Source: an uncultured Bacteroidota bacterium (GTDB lineage Bacteria > Bacteroidota > Bacteroidia > Flavobacteriales > Schleiferiaceae). From it: 10,260 bases of DNA. Below, one piece after another: positions 1 through 6,051 of the stretch; positions within the stretch are counted from its first letter, which is position 1; every line of letters begins with the position of its first letter. The stretch is taken from the NCBI GenBank assembly GCA_913056475.1, contig CAJXMS010000059.1, forward strand, positions 1 to 10,260, written 5' to 3'. The position numbers were made by a program, and so were the translations under genes. The notes under the pieces are model-generated. The model worked only from the letters and a program-made list of their open reading frames with translations. It ran no database searches and was not told the origin of the DNA.

Positions 1-106
1 TTTTTTTCGCACCCGCGGGCCAGGGCAGCGGGCAAGCCATCCCGTCTTTCCTGAGAGGCATAGGTGACCGGTGCGGATTTGGCGCCAAAACCCGGATCGC
101 TCCTTT
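1..106. other. Left-edge flank downstream of the first gene
   Basis: No complete gene is visible here. The stretch contains a perfect 12-bp palindrome, TTTGGCGCCAAA, at 78-89. On the minus strand a reading frame stays open from 119 to the window edge but has no ATG, GTG or TTG near its upstream end. In another minus frame an ATG at 61 opens a 20-codon frame that leaves the window. Neither frame is recognisable. The palindrome may be part of a 3' hairpin of the neighbouring minus-strand gene, but no T-tract follows it, so a terminator is not claimed. Confidence 0.3.
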
Positions 107-787
107 CTAGCGGTTTACCTTATCGGTGTGCAGGAAATTAAGTTCTGCTGCTGGCGATATTTGCTGAGGGGCCTCTGGAGGTTTTAGATACAGCATCATC
201 GAATTTACGATGCGGGCCTGGTCTTTTTCCGGCCGTTTCATCACGGCCTTGTGGAGAACGCCCCAGGTCTGCTGGCTGTCCAGCTCGCTGTTGTTTATCA
301 CCACGATATGATAAGCCTGCTTGTCCAGCGGGTCCAGTTCCGTGGTGTAGGGGGCCAGGTGCTCCTCCCCTTCCTGAAAAAGAGGGTTGTACCGCCGGTA
401 ATATTCATCGCTGGTAAGGTTGTTTTCGGTAACGAACTGGTGATGATCGGCAAACAGAAGCTTGCTTTCTACGGCGGTAGGCTCATAGCCCAGGACCAGA
501 TAAGCATCCCGGGGGGCATTATCCCGGTGAAACCGGGTGGTGTTTTGCTGGTCGAAGCGGGCCAACCAGTAGTAAGCCAGCTCTTTGCCAAATGCCCTCA
601 TGCTGCGTCCAGCGAGACCGCGTTTCAAGGCCACCATGTTTTTCCGCAAGGCTCCAGTGCCAATGGCTTTGCCAAAAGTAATGAGGGCAAACCCCGGGGC
701 CTGGTGATCTTTCCTAAAAACCCGGTTGTATACCCAGTGGATGGCTTCTTCGTTTAGTTCTTCTTCCAGCTTCCGGTGGTATTGCAC
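107..787 (-). CDS. Uncharacterised protein, probable 2-oxoglutarate/Fe(II) oxygenase-like
   Basis: A 226-aa soluble protein with no signal peptide or membrane segment. Seen in sequence: an HRD triad (His87, Asp89) on the likely second core strand, then a hydrophobic strand (IVVINN, 161-166), then GVLHK (His179) and ARIVNS (Arg192). The order H-x-D, distal His, then Arg about 13 residues later in an R-x-x-x-S context is the usual facial triad plus 2-oxoglutarate-binding arginine of cupin-fold dioxygenases, so the call is inference from motif order. The segment AYLVLGYEPT is reminiscent of a conserved hypothetical family also seen in Planctomycetes (recollection, unverified). The start is GTG at 787: an in-frame stop lies just upstream and the first internal ATG would delete about 50 residues. 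The gene lies 70 bp downstream of the AlkB-like gene on the same strand, so cotranscription is plausible. The substrate is unknown. Confidence 0.75.
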   Translation of the reverse strand: MQYHRKLEEELNEEAIHWVYNRVFRKDHQAPGFALITFGKAIGTGALRKNMVALKRGLAGRSMRAFGKELAYYWLARFDQQNTTRFHRDNAPRDAYLVLGYEPTAVESKLLFADHHQFVTENNLTSDEYYRRYNPLFQEGEEHLAPYTTELDPLDKQAYHIVVINNSELDSQQTWGVLHKAVMKRPEKDQARIVNSMMLYLKPPEAPQQISPAAELNFLHTDKVNR

Positions 788-795
788 GTATGGTT

Positions 796-811
796 TTTAA
801 ACGGGTTTAAA
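796..811. promoter_or_regulatory. Palindrome just upstream of the GTG start
   Basis: TTTAAACGGGTTTAAA is an inverted repeat of two TTTAAA half-sites around a 4-bp centre. It lies 8 bp upstream of the start codon at 787. The position fits an operator or core-promoter element for the oxygenase-like gene. No known regulator can be assigned, and AT-rich symmetric words do arise by chance. Confidence 0.25.
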
Positions 812-828
812 GGGATTTTTTAGGGACG

Positions 829-845
829 GTAGCCCAGCTGGCTAC
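829..845 (-). terminator. Hairpin after the AlkB-like gene, possible attenuator or weak terminator
   Basis: A perfect 6-bp stem (GTAGCC / GGCTAC) with a 5-nt loop lies 12 bp past the stop codon of the AlkB-like gene. On the minus strand it is followed by CGTCCCTAAAAAATCCC, which has no T-tract, so it is not a standard Rho-independent terminator. It may stabilise a 3' end or simply separate two genes of one transcript. Confidence 0.25.
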
Positions 846-857
846 GGCTGGTCTTGC

Positions 858-1475
858 TTATGCTGGGCCAAATGCCCGCAGGGTCACGGAAATTCTCCGC
901 TCCTTATATCTCTGAAAATGCGGCACTTCGTGGGTAAAGGCTTGATTGGTCTCCCAGGGCATTACCAGCACATCCCCGTTGCCTACCGTAAAGTCCCGGA
1001 AACCTTTCCCGCCATGCGGCCGCAGCCGAAAAAGGCGTTCCTCGCCGTGGGAGATGGTCACGATGGGACTGCCCTTGACCAGGCCCTTGGCCGCATCCCG
1101 GTGTTTGCCGATGTAATGCCGGGCCCGGCCTTCGTACCAGTTGATCAGTAAGCCGTTCAGGCGCTGATCGATATGTTCCCGACACCATTCCAGGTATTCG
1201 GGATTGATCCTGTGGAGGGGTAAAGCCTTGTTTTGGGAGCCGGTATAGGCGTAATTCTGACCATAGGCTTGTTGCCAGCGGGGCGTTTTTACCCGTTTGC
1301 CGTGGATCACGATCTCGTGGTAATCCACCGGATGTTCCGCCCACAAGCGCTCAAAAGCATCTTCGCCCAGGATAAATGGTGGTACTTGCTTATATCTTTC
1401 CAGATAGTGGGTATGGTCCAGAAAAAGCCGCTGATAGGCGGTGGATAATGGCGGGGAAAAGGCGCTTTGTTTCAT
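858..1475 (-). CDS. AlkB-family 2-oxoglutarate/Fe(II) dioxygenase (nucleic-acid dealkylase)
   Basis: A 205-aa cytoplasmic protein. AlkB enzymes use O2, Fe(II) and 2-oxoglutarate to remove alkyl groups such as 1-methyladenine and 3-methylcytosine from DNA or RNA. Seen in sequence: a substrate-side PRW...YGQNYAYTG stretch (65-79), then NGLLINWY (107-114), the iron motif HRD (His125, Asp127), SPIVTIS (136-142), the third iron ligand His182, and R-x5-R (Arg194, Arg200) in ERRISVTLR. The 12-residue gap from His182 to Arg194 and the short length match ALKBH2/3-type proteins better than E. coli AlkB. The start is ATG at 1475. A 12-bp palindrome lies about 23 bp upstream of it. The gene is first of a probable two-gene unit with a second oxygenase-like gene. 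No ada or other alkylation-response gene is visible nearby. The family call is strong; whether it acts on DNA or RNA is not determined. Confidence 0.92.
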   Translation of the reverse strand: MKQSAFSPPLSTAYQRLFLDHTHYLERYKQVPPFILGEDAFERLWAEHPVDYHEIVIHGKRVKTPRWQQAYGQNYAYTGSQNKALPLHRINPEYLEWCREHIDQRLNGLLINWYEGRARHYIGKHRDAAKGLVKGSPIVTISHGEERLFRLRPHGGKGFRDFTVGNGDVLVMPWETNQAFTHEVPHFQRYKERRISVTLRAFGPA

Positions 1476-1497
1476 CTATCCATTCTACGAATGCGGA

Positions 1498-1509
1498 AAC
1501 CTTAAGGTT
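1498..1509. promoter_or_regulatory. 12-bp palindrome upstream of the AlkB-like gene
   Basis: AACCTTAAGGTT is a perfect palindrome 22 bp upstream of the AlkB-like start codon at 1475, where a repressor or activator dimer could bind. No convincing TAnnTTTG box is visible beside it, so the promoter itself is not defined. Confidence 0.3.
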
Positions 1510-1570
1510 CACTGCGGTACCTTCGTGTGCGCTCTTGCCCTATTAAAATGGACCAGCAGCGATTATTGCT

Positions 1571-1746
1571 TGGCCCGAGGTTGCATACTTCCGTTGGCGC
1601 GCGATTGCATCGCAGAGCCCCCTAAATCCCCCCAAGGGGGACTACATTCCGGCCCGATCATGGAAGGCCCTTAATTCGAGTGTAAACCCCTGATCATGAG
1701 GGATTCGACTCCGCTCATCCCAGTCAAACGGGGTGATTCGGCTCAA
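1571..1746 (+). repeat. Repeat family 1, copy A
   Basis: The core at 1611-1746 (136 bp) matches 2401-2536 at 131 of 136 positions, without gaps, 790 bp apart in the same orientation. Similarity resumes upstream at TGGCCCGAGGTTGCAT (1571-1586) after an insertion of about 11 bp relative to copy B. The core carries a strong stem TCCCCC-CAA-GGGGGA (1627-1641), two GATCATG words, and the phrase TTCGACTCCGCTCA. C-rich 'CCCCCTAAATCCCCC' and 'TTCGACTCCGCTCA' phrases resemble repeats scattered between genes in Bacteroidota genomes (recollection, unverified). Confidence 0.9.
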
Positions 1747-1807
1747 CCATCTTGGAACCGACCGCAGGGAGCTCGCGAACTCCTATTAAATTTGGTAGTC
1801 ATGTCAA

Positions 1808-1862
1808 CAGCCCGCCGGCTGTTTCCGCGTAAACTCTTCATCTTCTTACAAGCTAAGTTCAG
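1808..1862 (+). repeat. Repeat family 2, copy A
   Basis: About 55 bp matching 1986-2040 with a handful of substitutions, one 1-bp insertion and one 1-bp deletion. It begins with a small stem-loop, CAGCC-CGCC-GGCTG (1808-1821), and ends AAGCTAAGTTCAG. The two single-base gaps cancel, so both copies keep one open frame through the unit. Confidence 0.8.
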
Positions 1863-1948
1863 TGGTCTGAGGTTATCTTGAGATACAAAAGCCAAGCTAA
1901 TAGGCAGTTTCCAATCTCTAGTGATTTTATACTTCTCTATATTTCTCC

Positions 1949-1978
1949 GTACTTTTTTTCTGCAGCCAAAAAAAGTAC
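1949..1978. other. Perfect 11-bp A/T hairpin
   Basis: GTACTTTTTTT (1949-1959) and AAAAAAAGTAC (1968-1978) form a perfect 11-bp inverted repeat around the 8-nt loop CTGCAGCC. In either orientation it is a stem with T- and A-runs inside rather than after it, so it is not a standard terminator. It lies directly before copy B of repeat family 2 and may be the 5' part of the same mobile or palindromic unit. Similar 'ACTTTTTT...AAAAAAGTA' units are familiar from Bacteroidota intergenic DNA (recollection, unverified). Confidence 0.7.
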
Positions 1979-1985
1979 TGCAAAA

Positions 1986-2040
1986 AAGCCCGCCGGCTGT
2001 TTTCCACGCCAGTCTTCATCTTCGTAGAAGCTAAGTTCAG
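1986..2040 (+). repeat. Repeat family 2, copy B
   Basis: The second copy of the roughly 55-bp unit at 1808-1862. It has the same start, AGCCCGCCGGCTG, and the same end, AGCTAAGTTCAG. Unlike copy A it is preceded by the A/T hairpin at 1949-1978 and runs into the long imperfect hairpin at 2024-2084, so copy B may be the more complete version of the element and copy A a truncated one. Confidence 0.8.
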
Positions 2041-2084
2041 CGGGCGAGCTCCTTCGTCGCTTCCCGCTTACACTAAGCTTCTAC
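2024..2084. other. 61-nt imperfect stem-loop
   Basis: The outer arms GTAGAAGCT (2024-2032) and AGCTTCTAC (2076-2084) are perfectly complementary. Inside them AGCGGG and CCCGCT pair, with CGA and TCG inside those, leaving a small GC-rich loop. The nested pairing gives one long interrupted hairpin. Its role is unknown; a structured repeat or the palindromic end of a small mobile unit are both possible. Confidence 0.55.
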
Positions 2085-2276
2085 TTTGATTCAGCCTTCT
2101 GTGGGAAAAGGCCGGAAATCCCAGATTCATGCGCACGTCTTCTTTCAGCTTCTGCGGAATGCCCGCACCGTGGAGGGCGGATTAAACGGGGGTTACCTAT
2201 GCAGCACAATCATACCGAAGCAATTTTCCTTTCCCTTTTGGTGAATTGAACTATCTCCTTATGCCTGCCCCACAAG

Positions 2277-2312
2277 AAACCTTCGCGCCCTTCGTGCAAA
2301 CCTTCGCGCCCT
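2277..2312 (+). repeat. Short tandem repeat, 15-bp unit at 21-bp spacing
   Basis: AAACCTTCGCGCCCT occurs at 2277-2291 and again at 2298-2312. The phrase resembles 'CCTTCGCGCCCTTCGTG' runs common between Bacteroidota genes (recollection, unverified). It leads directly into copy A of repeat family 3. Confidence 0.65.
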
Positions 2313-2336
2313 CCGTCTGTCTCGCTCTCAGCGAGA
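2310..2336 (+). repeat. Repeat family 3, copy A (palindromic)
   Basis: A 27-bp unit matching 2637-2663 at 25 of 27 positions. Its right part is the stem-loop TCTCGCT-CTC-AGCGAGA (2320-2336): a 7-bp perfect stem with a 3-nt loop. Confidence 0.7.
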
Positions 2337-2371
2337 TGGTAAAACCAAGCGGAGCGTCAGCGACCATTTGC

Positions 2372-2536
2372 TGGCCCGGGGTTGCATCGCGTACCCCTGT
2401 CGCAGAGCCCCCTAAATCCCCCCAAGGGGGACCCCATTCCGGCCCGATCATGGAAAGCCCTTAATTCGAGTGTAAACCCCTGATCATGAGGGATTCGACT
2501 CCGCTCATCCCAGTCAAACAGGGCGATTCGGCTCAA
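2372..2536 (+). repeat. Repeat family 1, copy B
   Basis: The second copy of the family 1 unit. The 136-bp core is 2401-2536, with upstream similarity from TGGCCCGGGGTTGCAT (2372-2387). The hairpin TCCCCC-CAA-GGGGGA is conserved at 2417-2431. The five differences from copy A are clustered substitutions with no gaps, which suggests either a fairly recent duplication or homogenisation. Unrelated sequence follows in the two copies after GGCTCAA, so the right boundary is sharp. Confidence 0.9.
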
Positions 2537-2623
2537 GCCACTGGATGGAAATCCAACCGGCCGTGCCCTGTGCGCGCCGTTATGCGAACCCAGCAAGATG
2601 TCTCAAAAAAGTAAACGCGAGAA

Positions 2624-2677
2624 GCCTTCTCCGTGTCCTCCGCCTGTCTCGCTCGCAGCGAGACGCCTTCTCCGTGT
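2624..2677 (+). repeat. Repeat family 3, copy B with flanking 13-bp direct repeats
   Basis: GCCTTCTCCGTGT occurs at 2624-2636 and 2665-2677, flanking the second copy of the 27-bp unit (2637-2663). The palindrome here is a perfect 8-bp stem, GTCTCGCT-CGC-AGCGAGAC (2646-2664). The compact arrangement (direct repeat, unit, palindrome, direct repeat) could be insertion with target duplication or simple local duplication. Confidence 0.65.
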
Positions 2678-2690
2678 AGCTCCGGGCAAC

Positions 2691-2723
2691 AAAAAGGGAG
2701 CGCAGCGAGCGTTCGCCCCGCTC
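2691..2723 (-). terminator. Rho-independent terminator of the lipoprotein-barrel pair
   Basis: Read on the minus strand from the last base of the barrel gene's stop codon: GAGCG, GG, GCGA, loop ACGC, TCGC, TG, CGCTC, CC, TTTTT. The stem has nine Watson-Crick pairs plus one G-U pair and one mismatch, with a tetraloop, and is followed by five T after two C. Geometry and position suit intrinsic termination. Confidence 0.6.
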
Positions 2724-3970
2724 TATATCTCCATTTCTCGCAAGTTCATGGCCTCCCCGAAACGCCCCAGGGGAATGCAGAGCCGCAGACGGGCTTGCCA
2801 GGACTGGCCTAGCCGGCCGGGCAAAGGATAGCTCAAACTGCCCACCTCAGCCCGCATGCGAAAATGATCGGCCTGCCAGCGGTAGCCGCCCCCCAGGCGG
2901 AACTGTTCCCAGCCGCCGTAAACCGCCTTTACATAAAAGTGATGCCGCTCGCTGGGCCGGAAGTACATTTGGCCGCCGGCCTGAAAACCAAAACCGGGCA
3001 AATGCCGATAGCGCAGCCAGGTACGCAAGCGCCAGGAGGCCCCACCTGGGCTGAAGTGGTGGCTAAGGGTGGCCCGAAAGGGCATAAAGCGCTGGTAGCC
3101 CGTGCTCCGCAGGGTTTCTACGGAGTCCTGAAGGACTTCCTCGGCGTCGTACACCAGCGGATCGAAGGGATTGGGGATAAACTGGCCGGTAAAGCGGTAG
3201 CGAAAATCAGGGCCGTGGTAGCGGGTGCTCTGCGGGTAGTGGCCAAAGCCCAGGTCCTGAAAGCGAAGGGCAAAATCCCGAAAAGCCAAGCCCCCGTTGA
3301 GACTCAGGCCCATGCCAGGAAGAAAGGTTTGCGGGCTGCTTTGCTGGTCAAAACTGCCCTGGAAATCCAAAGAGGTTCCTGCTGCTGCGGTTTGAAACCG
3401 GGCCGGTCCGAGGGCAAAATGCTGCTGGCTATGAATGCCGTGCAGCCCCAGGCCCCACTGCCACTGCCAGGAACCGAGCAAATAACTTTTACGAAAGCGG
3501 AGGGTGGTCATTTGTAGGGCCGTGTAGGCCGTATGGTGAAAGCGGAGCTCCTGCCCGGCGTAAGGGGCATTGCCGTAAAGCGCCAGGCCAAGAAGCGGCT
3601 TTTCGAGCTGGGCGCCGATCAGGTTACGATGACTCAGCGAGAGGTCAAAGCGGGGGAAAAGCGCCCGGGATTCCTCATGAGGTACCCGCAATCCAATGGC
3701 CACCTGGCTGGTGAGCCCCATGCGCACGGGGGCGCCGGCCCGGTCCATGAGATAGGCCTTATCCGCTGCCGTCCAGCGCTCTTTCTGCCAGCGCTGCCAG
3801 AGCTTAAGTGGATCGTAACCGGTGGTAGCGGCCTGAAAAGCGCCATTCAGGTAAAAATGGGTTTCCGGCGTAAGCGTGAAAATACCGCTGCCTGCCTCCT
3901 GGGCCTGAAGAGATGGAAACAAGCTCAGCAGCAGGAGGGCGGAAAGGAAAATGGGACGGTAGTAACTCAT
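2723..3970 (-). CDS. Outer-membrane beta-barrel protein, DUF5723-like
   Basis: A 415-aa exported protein. Residues 1-24 form a typical signal peptide (short polar start, Leu-rich core, LQAQ before the likely cut). The rest alternates aromatic and polar residues in strand-sized blocks (for example SWQWQWGLGLHGIH and RLRTWLRYRHLPGFGFQAGG), as expected of a transmembrane barrel. The block LYGNAPYAGQ near 131-140 after a 'LSLSHRNLIGAQL' strand resembles DUF5723 proteins of Bacteroidota (family recall, not searched). The start is ATG at 3970, which overlaps the stop of the upstream lipoprotein gene as ATGA, so translation is probably coupled. A good terminator follows directly. The function is unknown; partnership with the lipoprotein in the outer membrane is inferred from the operon. 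Confidence 0.88.
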   Translation of the reverse strand: MSYYRPIFLSALLLLSLFPSLQAQEAGSGIFTLTPETHFYLNGAFQAATTGYDPLKLWQRWQKERWTAADKAYLMDRAGAPVRMGLTSQVAIGLRVPHEESRALFPRFDLSLSHRNLIGAQLEKPLLGLALYGNAPYAGQELRFHHTAYTALQMTTLRFRKSYLLGSWQWQWGLGLHGIHSQQHFALGPARFQTAAAGTSLDFQGSFDQQSSPQTFLPGMGLSLNGGLAFRDFALRFQDLGFGHYPQSTRYHGPDFRYRFTGQFIPNPFDPLVYDAEEVLQDSVETLRSTGYQRFMPFRATLSHHFSPGGASWRLRTWLRYRHLPGFGFQAGGQMYFRPSERHHFYVKAVYGGWEQFRLGGGYRWQADHFRMRAEVGSLSYPLPGRLGQSWQARLRLCIPLGRFGEAMNLREMEI

Positions 3971-6051
3971 GGCGCGGTACTGATGTTAAGATCACCCACA
4001 AGCTGTACATCGAGGTAATTGTCGGAGTAGAGGGTGATTTTGCCCGGGGGCTGAGCGGAGCTGATGCGGAGCAAAAGAACGAGCTGTTGGGTATCCTTTA
4101 GCCGGGGCACCTGAGCGGCCGTGATGGGAAAGGAAACCGCGCTTTCCTGAGGGTTTAGCGCGCGGCCGGTGCTATCGGTCTGGGCGGGCGCAATAGCCTC
4201 AGCGCTGGCCAGGGTATCCAGCGGAGCGCCGTTGGGTCCGATAAGGAGCAACTGGGGGGCAAAGGCCAGGGGAAAGTAGTTGTCTGCTAGCAGCTTAAGG
4301 GCTCCGCTTTGCAAACGCCCATCGGGGTCCAGTTCGTTGTAATCAAAGGCATTGGTATCCAGGAGGCCCAGGTCTTCTAAGCTGGCCTGGAGGGGAACTT
4401 CCAGGGTAAGGAAGGTTTCTACGCCAAATTCGGTATAGAGAAACTGGGAGAGATCGCTGGAGGCCACGTTGCGATTGAGGTAGGCGGTAAGATCGGTATA
4501 CAAACTATCGGGGCGGATCTCGATGAGGCGCTCGGCATTGCTATTGCTGCTATCCAGCGTAAGGTTGAGCCTCCCCGGCTGGGGCCGCAGTCCGGGTTGC
4601 TGTTCTTGCGCGCGCGGCAGGGTAAATGCCTGCCCCAGCTGGGACCACTGAAGGGTGCGCTGGTTGCCATCCTTTTCGGCAAAAATCTCGTCAACCCGGA
4701 TATCCAGGGGAGCACCGACGTAATTGTTCAGTTCAAGCCCCACCTTTACCCGGTCGAGGCGGATTTGACCGCCGGTAAGCTCACGGATGGGCTCCACCCA
4801 GGATTTTTCGGCAAAGGGAATGGTATCGTAGCCCATAAAGCCATAGCCACGATCGGCGCGGAGATTGCTGGTGCCGGTGCGGATGCGGACGCTGTCTTCC
4901 AGGGAAAGACTTACCAGCTGGCCGGTGCTGTCTACCCGCCCCCGGAATACGGCGTAGAAGGTGTTGAACACGTTGCTGGCTCCCGGCAGACCGGTCATAT
5001 CAATGGTGTAGCCCTGAATGGGCACGGTGGTGGTTTTACTGCTGGTTCCGCCCGGAGGCGCCGGCGGTAAGGTTTCGGTAAATTTCAGCGTTTGCCCATT
5101 GCGTTGCCCGCGAGGCACTACGTAATCCATTTCGAGCTTATCTTCAACCGTGCTTATGGCATTGAGAAAGAGCTGACCGCCGCTCACGTGCACTTTGGTA
5201 AGGCGGGCGGAAGGGGCCACCACGGCGGAAGTAGCGGTGTCTTCAATGAGGTTTTGACTGGGAAAGACGGCTGTGGCGGCCACGGGGTCTAATTGGTTAA
5301 CCTCTACCTGAGTGAGGATCGCGTCACTGGTATCGATGGGCACCGACTGCCCATCACTGCCAGGGGAGTCCACATTGAGCAGCTCCGCCTGGAGCTGTCC
5401 GGAGATGGTGATATTGTTGTTAAGCCGCAGGGAATCGTAATGCACTTCCCTGACGGCCAGGGTATCTATGCTGTTTTGGATAAGGGTGGCGGTGCCGGGT
5501 CCATTATTAACGATCTGGTACTGCAGGTTGGTCAGCGGCACGGGCAGGCCATTTTCCAGGCGCAGTACCAGCCAACCATCGCGGAGGGTAATGCTGGTAA
5601 AAAACTGGGTAGCGTCTACCGGGAAGCTGTTGGGCCCGATACCGTTGAGCGGGGGAATAACCTGGCTGGAGCCGTGGCTGGCGATGATCAATTGACCGGT
5701 AAGTCCCGCCCCGGCGGCGAGCTGCCCCAGAGTTAGGCGGCGGGAGATGGTCTGGTCCCTTAACTCTAAAGATTGGATATTGGCCACGTTGTAAAAGGTA
5801 TCATTGAGCGGCGCGGCTACCTCGCCGGGCATCAGATTGGCCAATTTTTGGCGGGTTACCAATCTTACCTGTCCGCCTGCACCTACCGCCACGGTGCTAT
5901 CTGCTAGTAAATCGTTGATCCCAATACGGGTGTTGAATACGGGGGCCAGGGCTTGCACGTCCCAGTCAGGGCGTTTTACCTCGGGTCGACAGCCCGTAAC
6001 GATCACAAGCCCCAGGATCACTAAACACGTGATTTGTTTTAAGCTACGCAA
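3967..6051 (-). CDS. Large lipoprotein, uncharacterised, partner of the barrel protein
   Basis: About 694 aa from a TTG at 6051. That start gives an ideal lipoprotein signal peptide: MRSLK, a hydrophobic run, then VIVTG|C with the lipid-carrying Cys at residue 21. A TTG at 6111 is in frame and would add 20 residues before this signal. There is no ATG or GTG between the upstream stop (near 6160) and the lipobox, so the start is uncommon either way. Residues after Cys are RPEVKRPDWD, without the run of acidic residues typical of Bacteroidota surface-export signals, so a periplasmic-facing outer-membrane location is likelier. The rest is Thr/Gln/Leu-rich and probably beta-strand-rich; the C-terminus (KITLYSDNYLDVQLVGDL) looks like a final beta-sandwich strand. 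The opening pattern 'DWDVQALAPVFNTRIGINDLL' recalls conserved Cytophagales proteins of unknown function. It is the first gene of the coupled pair. Confidence 0.85.
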   Translation of the reverse strand: MRSLKQITCLVILGLVIVTGCRPEVKRPDWDVQALAPVFNTRIGINDLLADSTVAVGAGGQVRLVTRQKLANLMPGEVAAPLNDTFYNVANIQSLELRDQTISRRLTLGQLAAGAGLTGQLIIASHGSSQVIPPLNGIGPNSFPVDATQFFTSITLRDGWLVLRLENGLPVPLTNLQYQIVNNGPGTATLIQNSIDTLAVREVHYDSLRLNNNITISGQLQAELLNVDSPGSDGQSVPIDTSDAILTQVEVNQLDPVAATAVFPSQNLIEDTATSAVVAPSARLTKVHVSGGQLFLNAISTVEDKLEMDYVVPRGQRNGQTLKFTETLPPAPPGGTSSKTTTVPIQGYTIDMTGLPGASNVFNTFYAVFRGRVDSTGQLVSLSLEDSVRIRTGTSNLRADRGYGFMGYDTIPFAEKSWVEPIRELTGGQIRLDRVKVGLELNNYVGAPLDIRVDEIFAEKDGNQRTLQWSQLGQAFTLPRAQEQQPGLRPQPGRLNLTLDSSNSNAERLIEIRPDSLYTDLTAYLNRNVASSDLSQFLYTEFGVETFLTLEVPLQASLEDLGLLDTNAFDYNELDPDGRLQSGALKLLADNYFPLAFAPQLLLIGPNGAPLDTLASAEAIAPAQTDSTGRALNPQESAVSFPITAAQVPRLKDTQQLVLLLRISSAQPPGKITLYSDNYLDVQLVGDLNISTAP

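Larger units (their letters stand above)
1476..2722. other. Repeat-rich non-coding region of about 1.25 kb
   Basis: No reading frame here looks like a real gene. The frames present are short, lack family resemblance and run through the repeats. The region holds two copies each of three repeat families (about 136, 55 and 27 bp) and hairpins at 1949-1978 and 2024-2084. It also has an AT-rich patch at about 1880-1950 that contrasts with the GC-rich surroundings, and shorter stem-loops such as GCGAT-TGC-ATCGC at 1601-1613 and TGCGG-AATGC-CCGCA at 2153-2167. It separates the 3' end of the barrel gene from the 5' end of the AlkB-like gene. No transposase or integrase remnant was recognised. Confidence 0.8.

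Noticed and set aside
1949..1978. Bidirectional terminator reading of the A/T hairpin
   Set aside because: The T- and A-runs are inside the stem rather than after a GC-rich stem, and no gene ends directly beside it.
1441..2596. Short open frames across the repeat region
   Set aside because: They run through the repeats, yield low-complexity peptides such as EPPKSPQGG, and have no start context or homology that can be recognised.
1476..2722. CRISPR array
   Set aside because: The repeats occur only in pairs, differ in length and are irregularly spaced; there is no regular repeat-spacer pattern and no cas gene.
1476..2722. Insertion sequence
   Set aside because: No transposase fragment, no terminal inverted repeats framing a gene-sized segment, and no clear target duplication at the scale of an IS.
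2864..3517. Plus-strand open frame of 217 codons
   Set aside because: It is antisense to the barrel gene, which has a signal peptide, a coupled start and a terminator. The antisense frame is Ala/Gly/Lys-rich with no recognisable family.
4597..5736. Plus-strand open frames opposite the lipoprotein gene
   Set aside because: They are shadows of the strong minus-strand reading frame, with no start signals or family resemblance.
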